DNA from: Roseomonas marmotae | GTDB taxonomy: Bacteria > Pseudomonadota > Alphaproteobacteria > Acetobacterales > Acetobacteraceae | Assembly: GCF_017654485.1 (NCBI RefSeq) | Contig: NZ_CP061091.1 | Span: 331,501 to 395,500 of the forward strand | Direction of reading: 5' to 3' | DNA: 64,000 nucleotides | Part shown: positions 37,947 through 46,867 of the stretch, in pieces | Numbering within the stretch: position 1 is the first letter of the stretch | How the letters are laid out: the number at the start of each line of letters is the position of its first letter | Translations under genes and position numbers: made by a program | Notes under the pieces: generated by a model | Told to the model about the DNA's origin: nothing | Databases searched by the model: none | Seen by the model: the letters and a program-made list of their open reading frames with translations, nothing else

Positions 37947-38279
37947 ATGAGCGAACTGACCAAGCCCGTCAGCGACGACAGCTTCAAGGCCGATGTGCTG
38001 GAAGCCCCCGGCCCCGTGCTGGTGGATTTCTGGGCGGAATGGTGCGGCCCCTGCCGCATGGTGGCCCCGATCCTGGACGAGATCGCCAAGGACTATGAGG
38101 GTCAGCTGACCATCGCCAAGGTGAATATCGACGAGAACCCGGTGACGCCGAACGACTATGCCGTGCGCGGCATCCCCACCATGATCCTGTTCAAGGACGG
38201 CAAGCCGGTGGAAACCAAGGTCGGCGCCCTGCCCAAGAGCCAGTTGAAGGACTGGATCGCCGGCGCCCTGGCGAAGTAG
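37947..38279 (+). CDS. trxA: Thioredoxin
   Basis: This 110-residue redox protein reduces protein disulfides in the cytoplasm. The active site C33-G-P-C36 lies in [21 protein letters not shown], and the cis-proline loop is [21 protein letters not shown] precedes ATG 37947. A sugar dehydrogenase gene starts 7 bp after the stop. It is divergent from rpe. Confidence 0.97.
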   Translation: MSELTKPVSDDSFKADVLEAPGPVLVDFWAEWCGPCRMVAPILDEIAKDYEGQLTIAKVNIDENPVTPNDYAVRGIPTMILFKDGKPVETKVGALPKSQLKDWIAGALAK

Positions 38280-38286
38280 GCCCGGG

Positions 38287-39486
38287 ATGCCGCTGCCCGG
38301 CATGACCAGGGGGCGCCGCCCCCTGGCCCGGCTGGCCGCCGCCATGGCCGCCGCCGTGATGCTGGCGGGGCCGGCCTGCGCCCAGCGCGTGCCGGGCACC
38401 GGGGAGGTGGTGCGCGGGGCCAGCGAGCCCTTCCGCGTCTCCACCTTCAGCGCCGGGCTGGAGCGCCCCTGGGGCGCCGCCTTCCTGCCCGACGGCCGGT
38501 TGCTGGTGACGGAGCGGCCGGGGCGGATGCGGATCGTCTCGCCGGATGGCACCCTCTCCCCGCCGCTGGGCGGCGTGCCGGAGGTGCTGGCCGCCGGCCA
38601 GGGCGGGCTGCTGGATGTGCAGCCGGCGCCCGATTTCGCCACCACGCGCGAACTCTATTTCTGCCAGGCCGCCATGGTGCAGGGCGACGGCGGCCGAGGC
38701 GCCGCCACCCGCCTGGTGCGCGCCCGCCTCTCCGCCGACGCCAGGCATCTGGAGATGACGCAGCCCATCCTGGACGCGCTGCCGGCGCAATCCTCCGGCC
38801 GGCTGCATTACGGCTGCCGCATCGCCTTCGGCCGGGACGGCAAGCTCTATCTCTCCACCGGGGACCGCCACGCCGAGAAGATGCGGGCGCAGCGGCTGGA
38901 CGACCTGGCCGGCAAGGTGCTGCGGCTGGAGCGCGATGGCCGCCCCGCCGAGGGCAATCCCTTCCTTGGCCGCCCGGATGCCCGGCCCGAGATCTTCACC
39001 TATGGCCACCGCAACCCGCAGGGGCTGGCGCTGAACCCCTGGACGGGCAGCCTGTGGGAGGCCGAGTTCGGCGCCCGGGGCGGGGATGAGGTGAACCTGC
39101 TGAAGCCCGGCCTGAATTACGGCTGGCCCATCGTCACCCATGGGGTGGATTACGACGGCAGCCGGATCGGCGAAGGCAGCTCCCGCCCCGACATGGAGGA
39201 GCCGCTGCGCTACTGGGTTCCCTCGGTCAGCCCCTCCGGCATCGGCTTCTATGACGGCGAGGCCTTCCCGGGCTGGAAGGGCAGCCTCTTCATGGCCAGC
39301 CTGAACACGCCCGGCCTGCTCCGCCTCTCGACCGATGGCGACCGTATCACGGGGGAGGAGCGGCTGCTCTGGGGCGAGTTGCGCTTCCGGCAGGTGCTGC
39401 AGGGGCCGGACGGGCTGATCTATATCCTGACCGACGAGGGGCGCGGGCGCATCCTGCGGCTGGAACCGGTGGCCGGGCGCGGCTAG
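38287..39486 (+). CDS. Periplasmic PQQ-dependent aldose sugar dehydrogenase-like protein
   Basis: The 399-residue protein has a signal peptide (RLAAAMAAAVMLAGPACAQ) and the soluble quinoprotein dehydrogenase beta-propeller: VSTFSAGLERPWGAAFLPDGRLLVTERPGRMRIV, HYGCRIAFGRDGKLYLSTGDRH, EIFTYGHRNPQGLALNPWTGSLWEAEFGARGGDEVN and SPSGIGFYDG. These are typical of YliI/aldose sugar dehydrogenases that oxidise sugars in the periplasm with PQQ. It lies 7 bp behind trxA and is probably co-transcribed. Confidence 0.9.
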   Translation: MPLPGMTRGRRPLARLAAAMAAAVMLAGPACAQRVPGTGEVVRGASEPFRVSTFSAGLERPWGAAFLPDGRLLVTERPGRMRIVSPDGTLSPPLGGVPEVLAAGQGGLLDVQPAPDFATTRELYFCQAAMVQGDGGRGAATRLVRARLSADARHLEMTQPILDALPAQSSGRLHYGCRIAFGRDGKLYLSTGDRHAEKMRAQRLDDLAGKVLRLERDGRPAEGNPFLGRPDARPEIFTYGHRNPQGLALNPWTGSLWEAEFGARGGDEVNLLKPGLNYGWPIVTHGVDYDGSRIGEGSSRPDMEEPLRYWVPSVSPSGIGFYDGEAFPGWKGSLFMASLNTPGLLRLSTDGDRITGEERLLWGELRFRQVLQGPDGLIYILTDEGRGRILRLEPVAGRG

Positions 39487-39548
39487 GGCGGCTTCCGCTC
39501 ACCCGGGTTCACTTCACCTGCTCCAGCCATGTGTTCCGGCGCGCAGCC

Positions 39549-39582
39549 CCACCCGGTCCGGTGATCCCGCCTGACCGGGTGG
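39549..39582. terminator. Hairpin between the sugar dehydrogenase and glnD
   Basis: CCACCCGGTC (39549-39558) pairs perfectly with GACCGGGTGG (39573-39582) around a 14-nt loop, between converging genes. Confidence 0.55.
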
Positions 39583-39617
39583 CGGGGGCATGAGGCGCCG
39601 CCGCCCCCGGCCTCGTC

Positions 39618-42434
39618 TCAGGCGGAGGAAGGGACCACTTCCGAGGTGCCGGGCTGCCCCAGCGCCTCCAGCAGGGCGATCCGCAGCGAGGCGAGCTTGC
39701 GCTCGTTCTCGATCTTCAGCCCGAAGACGTCCTTCACGTAGAAGACATCCACCGCCCGCACGCCATAGGTGGTGATATGGGCGGAGGCGATCTGCAGCCC
39801 CTGCTCGCTGATGGCCGCCGTCATGTCATGCAGCAGGCCGGGCCGGTCGCGCCCGTTCAGTTCGATGACCGTGTGGGTATTGCTGGCGTGGTTGTCGATC
39901 ACCACGCGCCCGGGCACCTGCACCGCGCGCAGCCGCGCCGGCTCCCGCCGCACCTTGAGGATCTCCTGCGTCAGGTTCAGCCGGCCGGAGAGCGCCTGCT
40001 CGATCAGCACGGAAAGGCGCGCCAGGCGGTGCGGCGCGTCGAAGGCGCCGCCCTGGGCGTCCTGCACCCAGAAGGTGTCCAGCGCGCGGCCATTGGTCAT
40101 GGTGTGGATGCGCGCATCGACGATGCTGGCCCCCGCCACCGCCAGCGCGCCGGCGATGCGGCTGAAGAGGCCGGGGTGGTCGGTGCAATAGACCGTCACC
40201 TCCGTCACCGCCCGGCTTTCCAGCACGCGGGAGGAGACGGTCAGCGGCGCGCCGGTGGCCTCGGCCTCCCGGATCAGGGCGGCATGGCGGGCATGGGTCT
40301 CCGGGTCGAAGGAGAGCCAGTAGCCGGGATAGCCGAGGCTGAGGAACTGCTCCACCACCTCCTTCGGCTGGTCCTCCAGCATGGCGGCGGCGGCCTGCTT
40401 GGCGCGGGAGACGCGCACGTCCCGCTCGGGCACCGAGAGGCCGCCGGCCAGGACCTCCGCCACGCGCCAGTAGAGTTCCCGCAGCAGCGTCGCCTTCCAG
40501 CCGTTCCAGACCTTGGGGCCGACGGCGCGCATATCGGCGACGGTCAGCACCAGCAGCAGGCGCAGGCGCTCGGGCGACTGCACGACCTCGGCGATGTCGA
40601 GGATGGTCTTGGGGTCGTCGATGTCGCGTTTGAAGGCGGTCTGGCTGACCAGCAGGTGGTTCAGCACCAGCCAGGAGACGGTCTCCGTCTCCTCCTGGTT
40701 CAGGCCGAGGCGGGGGCAGATCTCGAGCGCTAGGCCCGCGCCCAGCTCGGAATGGTCGCCGCCCCGGCCCTTGGCGATATCGTGCAGCAGCGTCGCGACA
40801 TAGAGCGCGCGGTGGGACTGCAGCTGGCCGATCAGCTCGGAGGCGACCGGCACGGCCTCCTCCAGATCACCTCGCTCCAGCTGGTTCAGCACGCCGATCG
40901 CCTCGATCGTGTGCTCCTCCACCGTGAAGACGTGATAGGTGTCGAACTGCATCAGCCCGACGATGCGCGCCCAGTCCGGGATATAGCGGGAGAGGAAGCC
41001 GGCCTCGTTCAGCACCCGCATCCAGCGGTGGGAATCCTTCCCCTCCAGCAGGTCGAGGAAGATGCCGGCGGCGTGGCTGTCGTCCCGCAGGGCCTGGGCG
41101 CGCGGGGCGTTGCGGATCAGCGCCCGCCGCGCCAGGGGGTGCAGGTCCAGCCCCCGGTCCCGCGCCGCGCGCACCAGGCGCAGCATGACGGCGGGATCGG
41201 CGGCGATGTCCTTGTCGGGGGCGAAGATCAGCCGGCCATCCGCGAGGGCGATGCCGGCGGCGGCGAGCGCGGGATCGCTGGCCTTCTGCACGGCCGGGGC
41301 GCCCAGGGCGGCGCGCTCGATGGCCGGTTCCAGGAGGTGGGAGAGGCGCACCACGTCCCGGGCGGTGAGGAAGAGGTGCTTCATGAAGCGCTCCACCCCA
41401 TCCTGCTTCCCGTGGCGGGTATAGCCCATCCGGGCCCCCACCACGGGCTGCAGGTCGAAGGTCAGCCGCTCCTCGGCGCGTCCCGTCACGTAGTGGAGGT
41501 GGAAGCGCACGGTCCAGAGGAAGTCCCAGGCGCGGCGGAAGGCGCGGGCCTCGCGCTCCGTCAGAAGGCCGCCGCCGGGGCTCTCGGGGCCCACCAGCTC
41601 CGGCATCCGCTGCACGCCGAAGGCATAGCGCGCCAGCCAGTACATGGTCTGGATGTCGCGCAGGCCGCCGCGGCCTTCCTTGATATGGGGTTCGACCAGA
41701 TAGGGGCTGTCGCCATAGCGCTTGTGGCGCGCCATGCGCTCGGCCCGCTTGGCGGCGAGGAACTGCCCCACGCCCCACTCCTGGCGTGCCTGGCTGAAGG
41801 CGGCGTCGAAGCGCTCGAAGACCCCGCTCTCCCCGGCCAGGAAGCGGCTGTCCAGCAGGGCGGTCTGGATGGTGGCGTCGGCCCTGGCATCCTCCAGGCA
41901 CTCGCGGATGCTGCGGGTGGCATGGCCGACCTTCAGGCCGAGGTCCCAGAGCATGTAGAGCATGAACTCCACAGCCCGCCGCCCGCGCGGCCCGAGCGGC
42001 GCATCCGAGAGGAAGAGCAGGTCGATATCGGAAAAGGGCGCGAGGACGCCACGGCCATATCCGCCGGTGGCCGCCAGGGCGAAGGGCGGCTCGGAGGCGG
42101 CGGCGAGGGGATTGGCGCCGCGCTCGCCAGCCTCAGGCGCCACCTGGGCGAGGGTATAGGCATGGATCGCCGAGATCAGCCCGTCCGTCAGCTCCGCCAG
42201 CGCCCGCCCGGCGGCGAGGCCGGAGAGGGCATGCGCCTCGAAAGCCTCCTGCACGCGGGACTGGATGCGTCCGAGCTGCCGCCGCAGCAGCGTGAGCGCG
42301 ACATCCCGCGGCACCGGCGCGCCGGGTCTCGGCACCAGGTCGAGGGCGAGGTCCGGCAGGGGGCGCAGGGGACGCGCGCCGGAGGGGCGGTCGGTGGAAG
42401 CGATGGCGTCGGGCATGTCGCCGCTGCTGATCAT
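39618..42434 (-). CDS. glnD: Bifunctional uridylyltransferase/uridylyl-removing enzyme
   Basis: GlnD senses glutamine and adds or removes UMP on PII proteins to control nitrogen metabolism. The 938-residue protein has the nucleotidyltransferase motif GGYGRGVLAPFSDIDLLFL near residue 120, an HD domain with VATLLHDIAKGRGGDHSELGA, and two C-terminal ACT domains, the last containing DRPGLLHDMTAAISEQGLQI. ATG 42434 is the longest start; ATG 42416 (MPDAIAST) is equally possible because neither has a good ribosome site. mutS lies upstream on the same strand. Confidence 0.96.
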   Translation of the reverse strand: MISSGDMPDAIASTDRPSGARPLRPLPDLALDLVPRPGAPVPRDVALTLLRRQLGRIQSRVQEAFEAHALSGLAAGRALAELTDGLISAIHAYTLAQVAPEAGERGANPLAAASEPPFALAATGGYGRGVLAPFSDIDLLFLSDAPLGPRGRRAVEFMLYMLWDLGLKVGHATRSIRECLEDARADATIQTALLDSRFLAGESGVFERFDAAFSQARQEWGVGQFLAAKRAERMARHKRYGDSPYLVEPHIKEGRGGLRDIQTMYWLARYAFGVQRMPELVGPESPGGGLLTEREARAFRRAWDFLWTVRFHLHYVTGRAEERLTFDLQPVVGARMGYTRHGKQDGVERFMKHLFLTARDVVRLSHLLEPAIERAALGAPAVQKASDPALAAAGIALADGRLIFAPDKDIAADPAVMLRLVRAARDRGLDLHPLARRALIRNAPRAQALRDDSHAAGIFLDLLEGKDSHRWMRVLNEAGFLSRYIPDWARIVGLMQFDTYHVFTVEEHTIEAIGVLNQLERGDLEEAVPVASELIGQLQSHRALYVATLLHDIAKGRGGDHSELGAGLALEICPRLGLNQEETETVSWLVLNHLLVSQTAFKRDIDDPKTILDIAEVVQSPERLRLLLVLTVADMRAVGPKVWNGWKATLLRELYWRVAEVLAGGLSVPERDVRVSRAKQAAAAMLEDQPKEVVEQFLSLGYPGYWLSFDPETHARHAALIREAEATGAPLTVSSRVLESRAVTEVTVYCTDHPGLFSRIAGALAVAGASIVDARIHTMTNGRALDTFWVQDAQGGAFDAPHRLARLSVLIEQALSGRLNLTQEILKVRREPARLRAVQVPGRVVIDNHASNTHTVIELNGRDRPGLLHDMTAAISEQGLQIASAHITTYGVRAVDVFYVKDVFGLKIENERKLASLRIALLEALGQPGTSEVVPSSA

Positions 42435-42534
42435 CCCTTCATGTTATCCTCTGCTGCGACGCGGCAACAGCGTCCTCAACACGAATAGGTGTCATGATCT
42501 TGCCGGACAGGCCATTGATCCCGCGGCTGTGGCC

Positions 42535-45240
42535 TCAGCGCAGCAGGGATTTGAGCCGGTAGAGGGCCTCCAGTGCCGCGCGGGGGGTCAGGACATCCGG
42601 GTCCAGCGCCTCCAGCGCCGCGCGCAGGGGGTCCGGCCCCTCCGGCTCCGGCTCCTCGGGCGCGGCGGGCGCGCGGGCGAAGAGCGGCATCTCCCCGGCC
42701 AGGGGGTCGAGGCCCCTCGCCCGCTCCTCCAGCGCCGCCAGCACGGCGGTGGCACGCATCACCACCTCGCGCGGCACGCCGGCCAGCCTGGCCACATGCA
42801 ACCCCCAGGAGCGTTCGGAGGCCCCGGGCGCGACGAGGTGCAGGAAGACCACCTCGCCGCGATGTTCCCGCACCTTCATGGTCGCGGGCGCCAGTTCCGG
42901 CAGCTTGCCTGTGAGCGCGGTGAGTTCGTGGAAGTGGGTCGCGAAGATGGCACGGCAGCGGATGCGGTCGTGCAGCGCCTCCAGCACCGCCCAGCCGATG
43001 GCGAGGCCATCCCAGGTGGCGGTGCCGCGCCCGACCTCGTCCAGCACCACCAGGGAACGCTGGGTGGCCTGGTTCAGGATGGCGGCGGTCTCGGTCATCT
43101 CCACCATGAAGGTGGAGCGGCCGCCGGCGATGTCGTCCGCCGCGCCGACGCGGGAGAAGAGCCGGTCCACCAGCCCGATTCGGGCGGCCTCGGCCGGCAC
43201 GAACATGCCGGCCTGGGCCAGCACGGCCATGATGGCGTTCTGCCGCAGGAAGGTGGATTTGCCGGCCATGTTCGGCCCGGTCAGCAGGCAGAGTCGCTGG
43301 CCGGGCGAGAGGTCGGCGTCATTGGGCACGAAGGCCGCGCTTTTCAGCGGGTCGCGCGCCAGGGCGGCCTCCACCACGGGGTGGCGGCCCTGGGTGATGC
43401 GGAAATCCGTCCGCTCCACCATCTCCGGCCGGCACCAGCGCTGGCCGGCGGCCAGTTCGGCGGCGGCGGCATGGATGTCGAATTCGGCCATGGCCTGGGC
43501 GGCGGCGTCGATGCCGAAGGCTGCACGCAGGCAGAGGTCGCGCAGGTGGCGCACCACCAGCGCCTCCCGCCTCGCGGCCTGCTGCCCGGCCTCGGCCAGC
43601 CTGCGGTCCAGATCCGCCAGGGCGGCGCAGGTGAAGCGGATGGCATTGGCCATGGTCTGGCGGTGCACCGGCGCCATGGGGCCGGGCGCGGGCGGGGCGC
43701 GCAGGAGCTTCTCGCCGGCGGCGGCGGGCAGTTCGGCCAGATAGCCGAATTGCTGGTGGTGGCGGATCTTCAGGCTGGCCACGCCCCAGGCCTGGGCAAG
43801 GTCGAGCTGCATGGCGGCGATGGCGGCGCGGCCGTCGTCGCGCAGGCGCCGCAGGGCGTCCAGCTCCCCGTCATAGCCCTGGGCCACGACGCCGCCATCC
43901 TCGATGCGGGCGGGCAGGTTCTCCGCCAGCGCCCGGTCCAGCTCGGCGCGGGGAGAGGCTTCCGGCACCAGGGCGGCGGCGGCCTCCTCCAGCAGCGCCG
44001 GCAGGGGGCGGCCGCGCAGGAAGTCCGCCATGGCCTCGGCCCGTGCCAGGCCGTCCCGCAGGGCGGCGAGGTCGCGCGGGGCGAAGCGGTCCAGGGAGAG
44101 CCGGGCCAGGGCGCGGGCCATGTCCGGCGCGCCCTTCAGATGGCCGCGCAGCGTGGCGCGGGCGGGGGCATCCGCGAGCAGGCAGGCCACGGCCTCGTGC
44201 CGTGCCAGGATCGGCGCCATCTCCGCCAGCGGGCAGGCGAGGCGCGAGGCCAGCTCCCGCGCGCCGGCGCCGGTCAGCGTCCGGTCGACGGCGGAGAGCA
44301 GGCAGTTGCGGGTATCGCCGCGCTCGCTGCGCAGGATCTCCAGGCTGCGGCGGGTGGCGGCGTCCATCCGTAGCGTGCCGCCACCGCCCGCGGGCTCGGG
44401 CGGGCGCAGGCGCGGCGCGGCCTCGCCCTGGGTGGCGCGGATATAGGCCAGGGCCATGGCGGCGGCGGATAATTCGGGGGGCTGGAAGGCGCCGAAGCCC
44501 TCCATGCTGGCGACGCCGTAGAATTCCGCCAGGTCCCGCGCCGGGTCGCGCCCAGGCTCCTGCGCCGCGATGCGGTCGGCCCAGGGGGCCAGGGCGGGGT
44601 GGCCCTCCAGCGCCGCCGGGGCCAGCAGCTCGGCAGGTTCCAGCCGGGCCAGCAGGCCAGCAAGCTCGGCCTCCGGCAGCAGCTCGGTGCGGAAGGCGCC
44701 GGTGGAGAGGTCGGCCCAGGCCGCGCCCAGTTCTCCGCCATGGGGCGCCCCCTGCCGCGGGCAGAGCGCCAGCAGCCAGGCCGGGCGGGCGCCTTCCAGC
44801 AGCGCGTCCTCGGTAATGGTGCCGGGAGTGACGAGGCGCACCACCTCCCGCCGGATGGTCGGGGCCTTGCGGGCCTTGGCCTGCTCCGGCGTCTCCCGCT
44901 GGTCGCAGATGGCGACGCGCAGCCCCGCGCGGATCAGCCGCGCCAGATAGCCTTCCAGCGCATGCGCGGGCACGCCGGCCATGGGGATGGGCTGGCCCTG
45001 GTGCTCGCCCCGGTGGGAGACGGCCAGGCCCAGCAGCTCGCCGGCCCGGTGGGCATCCTCGAAGAAAAGCTCGAAGAAATCCCCCATGCGGAAGAAGATC
45101 AGGGCGCCCGGATGCTGGGCGCGGGCGGCGAACCACTGCGCCATGGCGGGGGTGGCCCCCTCCGCCGTGCGGGCAGGGGCCGCGCGGCCGTCATCGGGCG
45201 CGTGGGCGGGCAGCGGAAGGTTGGGGGCGGCACGGTGCAT
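42535..45240 (-). CDS. mutS: DNA mismatch repair protein MutS
   Basis: MutS recognises mismatches and starts repair. The 901-residue protein has the mismatch-reading F-x-E loop in FFRMGDFFELFFEDA, followed by the connector and lever domains, the Walker A loop GPNMAGKST, and DEVGRGTATWDG Walker B region. The ATG at 45240 gives an N-terminal tail of about 40 residues before the first domain; a later start is possible. glnD follows 100 bp downstream on the same strand. Confidence 0.97.
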   Translation of the reverse strand: MHRAAPNLPLPAHAPDDGRAAPARTAEGATPAMAQWFAARAQHPGALIFFRMGDFFELFFEDAHRAGELLGLAVSHRGEHQGQPIPMAGVPAHALEGYLARLIRAGLRVAICDQRETPEQAKARKAPTIRREVVRLVTPGTITEDALLEGARPAWLLALCPRQGAPHGGELGAAWADLSTGAFRTELLPEAELAGLLARLEPAELLAPAALEGHPALAPWADRIAAQEPGRDPARDLAEFYGVASMEGFGAFQPPELSAAAMALAYIRATQGEAAPRLRPPEPAGGGGTLRMDAATRRSLEILRSERGDTRNCLLSAVDRTLTGAGARELASRLACPLAEMAPILARHEAVACLLADAPARATLRGHLKGAPDMARALARLSLDRFAPRDLAALRDGLARAEAMADFLRGRPLPALLEEAAAALVPEASPRAELDRALAENLPARIEDGGVVAQGYDGELDALRRLRDDGRAAIAAMQLDLAQAWGVASLKIRHHQQFGYLAELPAAAGEKLLRAPPAPGPMAPVHRQTMANAIRFTCAALADLDRRLAEAGQQAARREALVVRHLRDLCLRAAFGIDAAAQAMAEFDIHAAAAELAAGQRWCRPEMVERTDFRITQGRHPVVEAALARDPLKSAAFVPNDADLSPGQRLCLLTGPNMAGKSTFLRQNAIMAVLAQAGMFVPAEAARIGLVDRLFSRVGAADDIAGGRSTFMVEMTETAAILNQATQRSLVVLDEVGRGTATWDGLAIGWAVLEALHDRIRCRAIFATHFHELTALTGKLPELAPATMKVREHRGEVVFLHLVAPGASERSWGLHVARLAGVPREVVMRATAVLAALEERARGLDPLAGEMPLFARAPAAPEEPEPEGPDPLRAALEALDPDVLTPRAALEALYRLKSLLR

Positions 45241-45425
45241 GCCGGTCTCCTAGAACAGATCGGCCCCGCCCGGAATGCCGCGCCGCAGCCCCTTGAGCCG
45301 CCTGCCTGCCATGCCGACCTGATACGGCCGACGCCCGGGAATCACCCCGCCGTTGGCGGCTGAGATCCCATGAAGCTTGACGTGGGCGGCCCAGCGTGTC
45401 GAATCCGCTTCAGGTTTACATTGTC

Positions 45426-45896
45426 ATGCCCCAGCTCTCCATTCTCACCCCCCTCGGCGCGCTCACCCTCTCGGAAGAGGACGGCGCCATCATCGCGCTG
45501 GACTGGGGCCGTGGCCGCGACCAGGAGGAGACGCCCGGCCTGCGCGCCGCGGCCGACCAGCTGCAGGATTATTTCGACGGGCACCGCCTGGTCTTCGACC
45601 TGCCGCTCGCGCCCTTCGGCAGCCCCTTCCGCCAGCGGGTCTGGGCGGCGCTGCGCGCCATCCCGCCGGGCGAGACGCGGGGCTATGGCGACCTGGCGCG
45701 GCAGCTCGGCACCGCCGCGCGGGCCATCGGCGGCGCCAATGGCGCCAACCCCATTCCCATCATCATCCCCTGCCACCGGGTGGTGGGGGCGGGCGGCGCG
45801 CTGGGCGGCTATTCCGGCGGCGAAGGGCCCGCCACCAAACGCTACCTGCTCGACCTCGAACGGCGCGCACTGCGCCAGCAAGGATCGCTCCTATGA
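45426..45896 (+). CDS. ogt: Methylated-DNA--protein-cysteine methyltransferase
   Basis: The enzyme removes alkyl groups from O6 of guanine, transferring them to its own cysteine. The 156-residue protein carries IPCHRVVG with the acceptor Cys, preceded by PFRQRVWAALRAIPPGETRGYGDLA. ATG 45426 (MPQLSIL) is preferred over GTG 45396. The stop overlaps the quinone oxidoreductase start by 4 nt (ATGA). Its neighbourhood with mutS, divergent at 45240, groups two DNA repair genes. Confidence 0.93.
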   Translation: MPQLSILTPLGALTLSEEDGAIIALDWGRGRDQEETPGLRAAADQLQDYFDGHRLVFDLPLAPFGSPFRQRVWAALRAIPPGETRGYGDLARQLGTAARAIGGANGANPIPIIIPCHRVVGAGGALGGYSGGEGPATKRYLLDLERRALRQQGSLL

Positions 45897-46867
45897 ACCA
45901 TGCCATCCGCGTCCATGCCCATGGCGGCCCAGAGAACATGGTCTGGGAGGAAGTGCCCCTGCCGACCCCCAAGCCGGATGAGGCTCTGGTGCGCCATGAG
46001 GCGGTCGGGCTGAACTATATCGACGTCTATTTCCGTACCGGCCTCTACAAGGTGCCGCAGCTTCCCGTCACCCTGGGGATGGAGGGTGCGGGCGTCGTCG
46101 AAGCCGTGGGCGCAGAGGTGACGAACCTGAGGCCCGGCGACCGCGTGGCCTATGCCATGGCGCTGGGCGCCTATTGCGAGGCGCGCACCATCAAGGCGGA
46201 CCGGCTGGTGAAGCTGCCGGATGCCATCGACTTCCGGACCGGCGCGGCCATGATGCTGCAGGGGATGACCGCCCAGTACCTGCTGCGCCGCACCTTTCCG
46301 GTGAAGGCGGGGCAGACCATCCTGGTGCATGCGGCGGCCGGCGGCGTCGGCCTGATCCTGTGCCAATGGGCCAAGGCGCTGGGCTGCACCGTCATCGGCA
46401 CCGTCTCCACCGAGGCCAAGGCGGAGCTGGCGCGGCAGAACGGCGCCGACCACGTGCTGATCGCCGGCCAGGACAACCTGCCGGCGCGGGTGAAGGAGAT
46501 CACCGGCGGCGCCATGCTGCCCGTGGTCTATGACAGCGTGGGCCGCGACACCTTCATGGATTCGCTGGACTGCCTGGCGCCCTTCGGCACCATGGTCTGC
46601 TACGGCAATGCCTCCGGCCCCGTGCCGCCCTTCGACATCGGTATCCTGGCCGCCAAGGGCTCGCTCTACCTGACGCGGCCGACGCTGGCCACCTATACTG
46701 CCCGCCCGGCGGATCTGGAGGCCACGGCGGCCGACCTCTTCGCCGCCGTGCAGTCCGGGGCGGTGAAGATCCGCATCAACCAGACCTATGCGCTGAAGGA
46801 CGCCGCCGAGGCCCACCGGGCGCTGGAAGCCCGCCAGACCACCGGCAGCACCGTCCTCATTCCCTGA
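45893..46867 (+). CDS. NADPH:quinone oxidoreductase (zeta-crystallin type)
   Basis: The 324-residue medium-chain dehydrogenase reduces quinones or enones with NADPH. It has HEAVGLNYIDVYFRTGLYK near residue 35, VTLGMEGAGVVEAVG, and the nucleotide-binding motif VHAAAGGVGLILCQWAKALG near residue 145. There are no zinc-binding cysteines, as expected for the quinone reductase group. It is coupled to the DNA methyltransferase gene by a 4-nt overlap and converges on the TagF-like gene with an 11-bp overlap. Confidence 0.94.
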   Translation: MNHAIRVHAHGGPENMVWEEVPLPTPKPDEALVRHEAVGLNYIDVYFRTGLYKVPQLPVTLGMEGAGVVEAVGAEVTNLRPGDRVAYAMALGAYCEARTIKADRLVKLPDAIDFRTGAAMMLQGMTAQYLLRRTFPVKAGQTILVHAAAGGVGLILCQWAKALGCTVIGTVSTEAKAELARQNGADHVLIAGQDNLPARVKEITGGAMLPVVYDSVGRDTFMDSLDCLAPFGTMVCYGNASGPVPPFDIGILAAKGSLYLTRPTLATYTARPADLEATAADLFAAVQSGAVKIRINQTYALKDAAEAHRALEARQTTGSTVLIP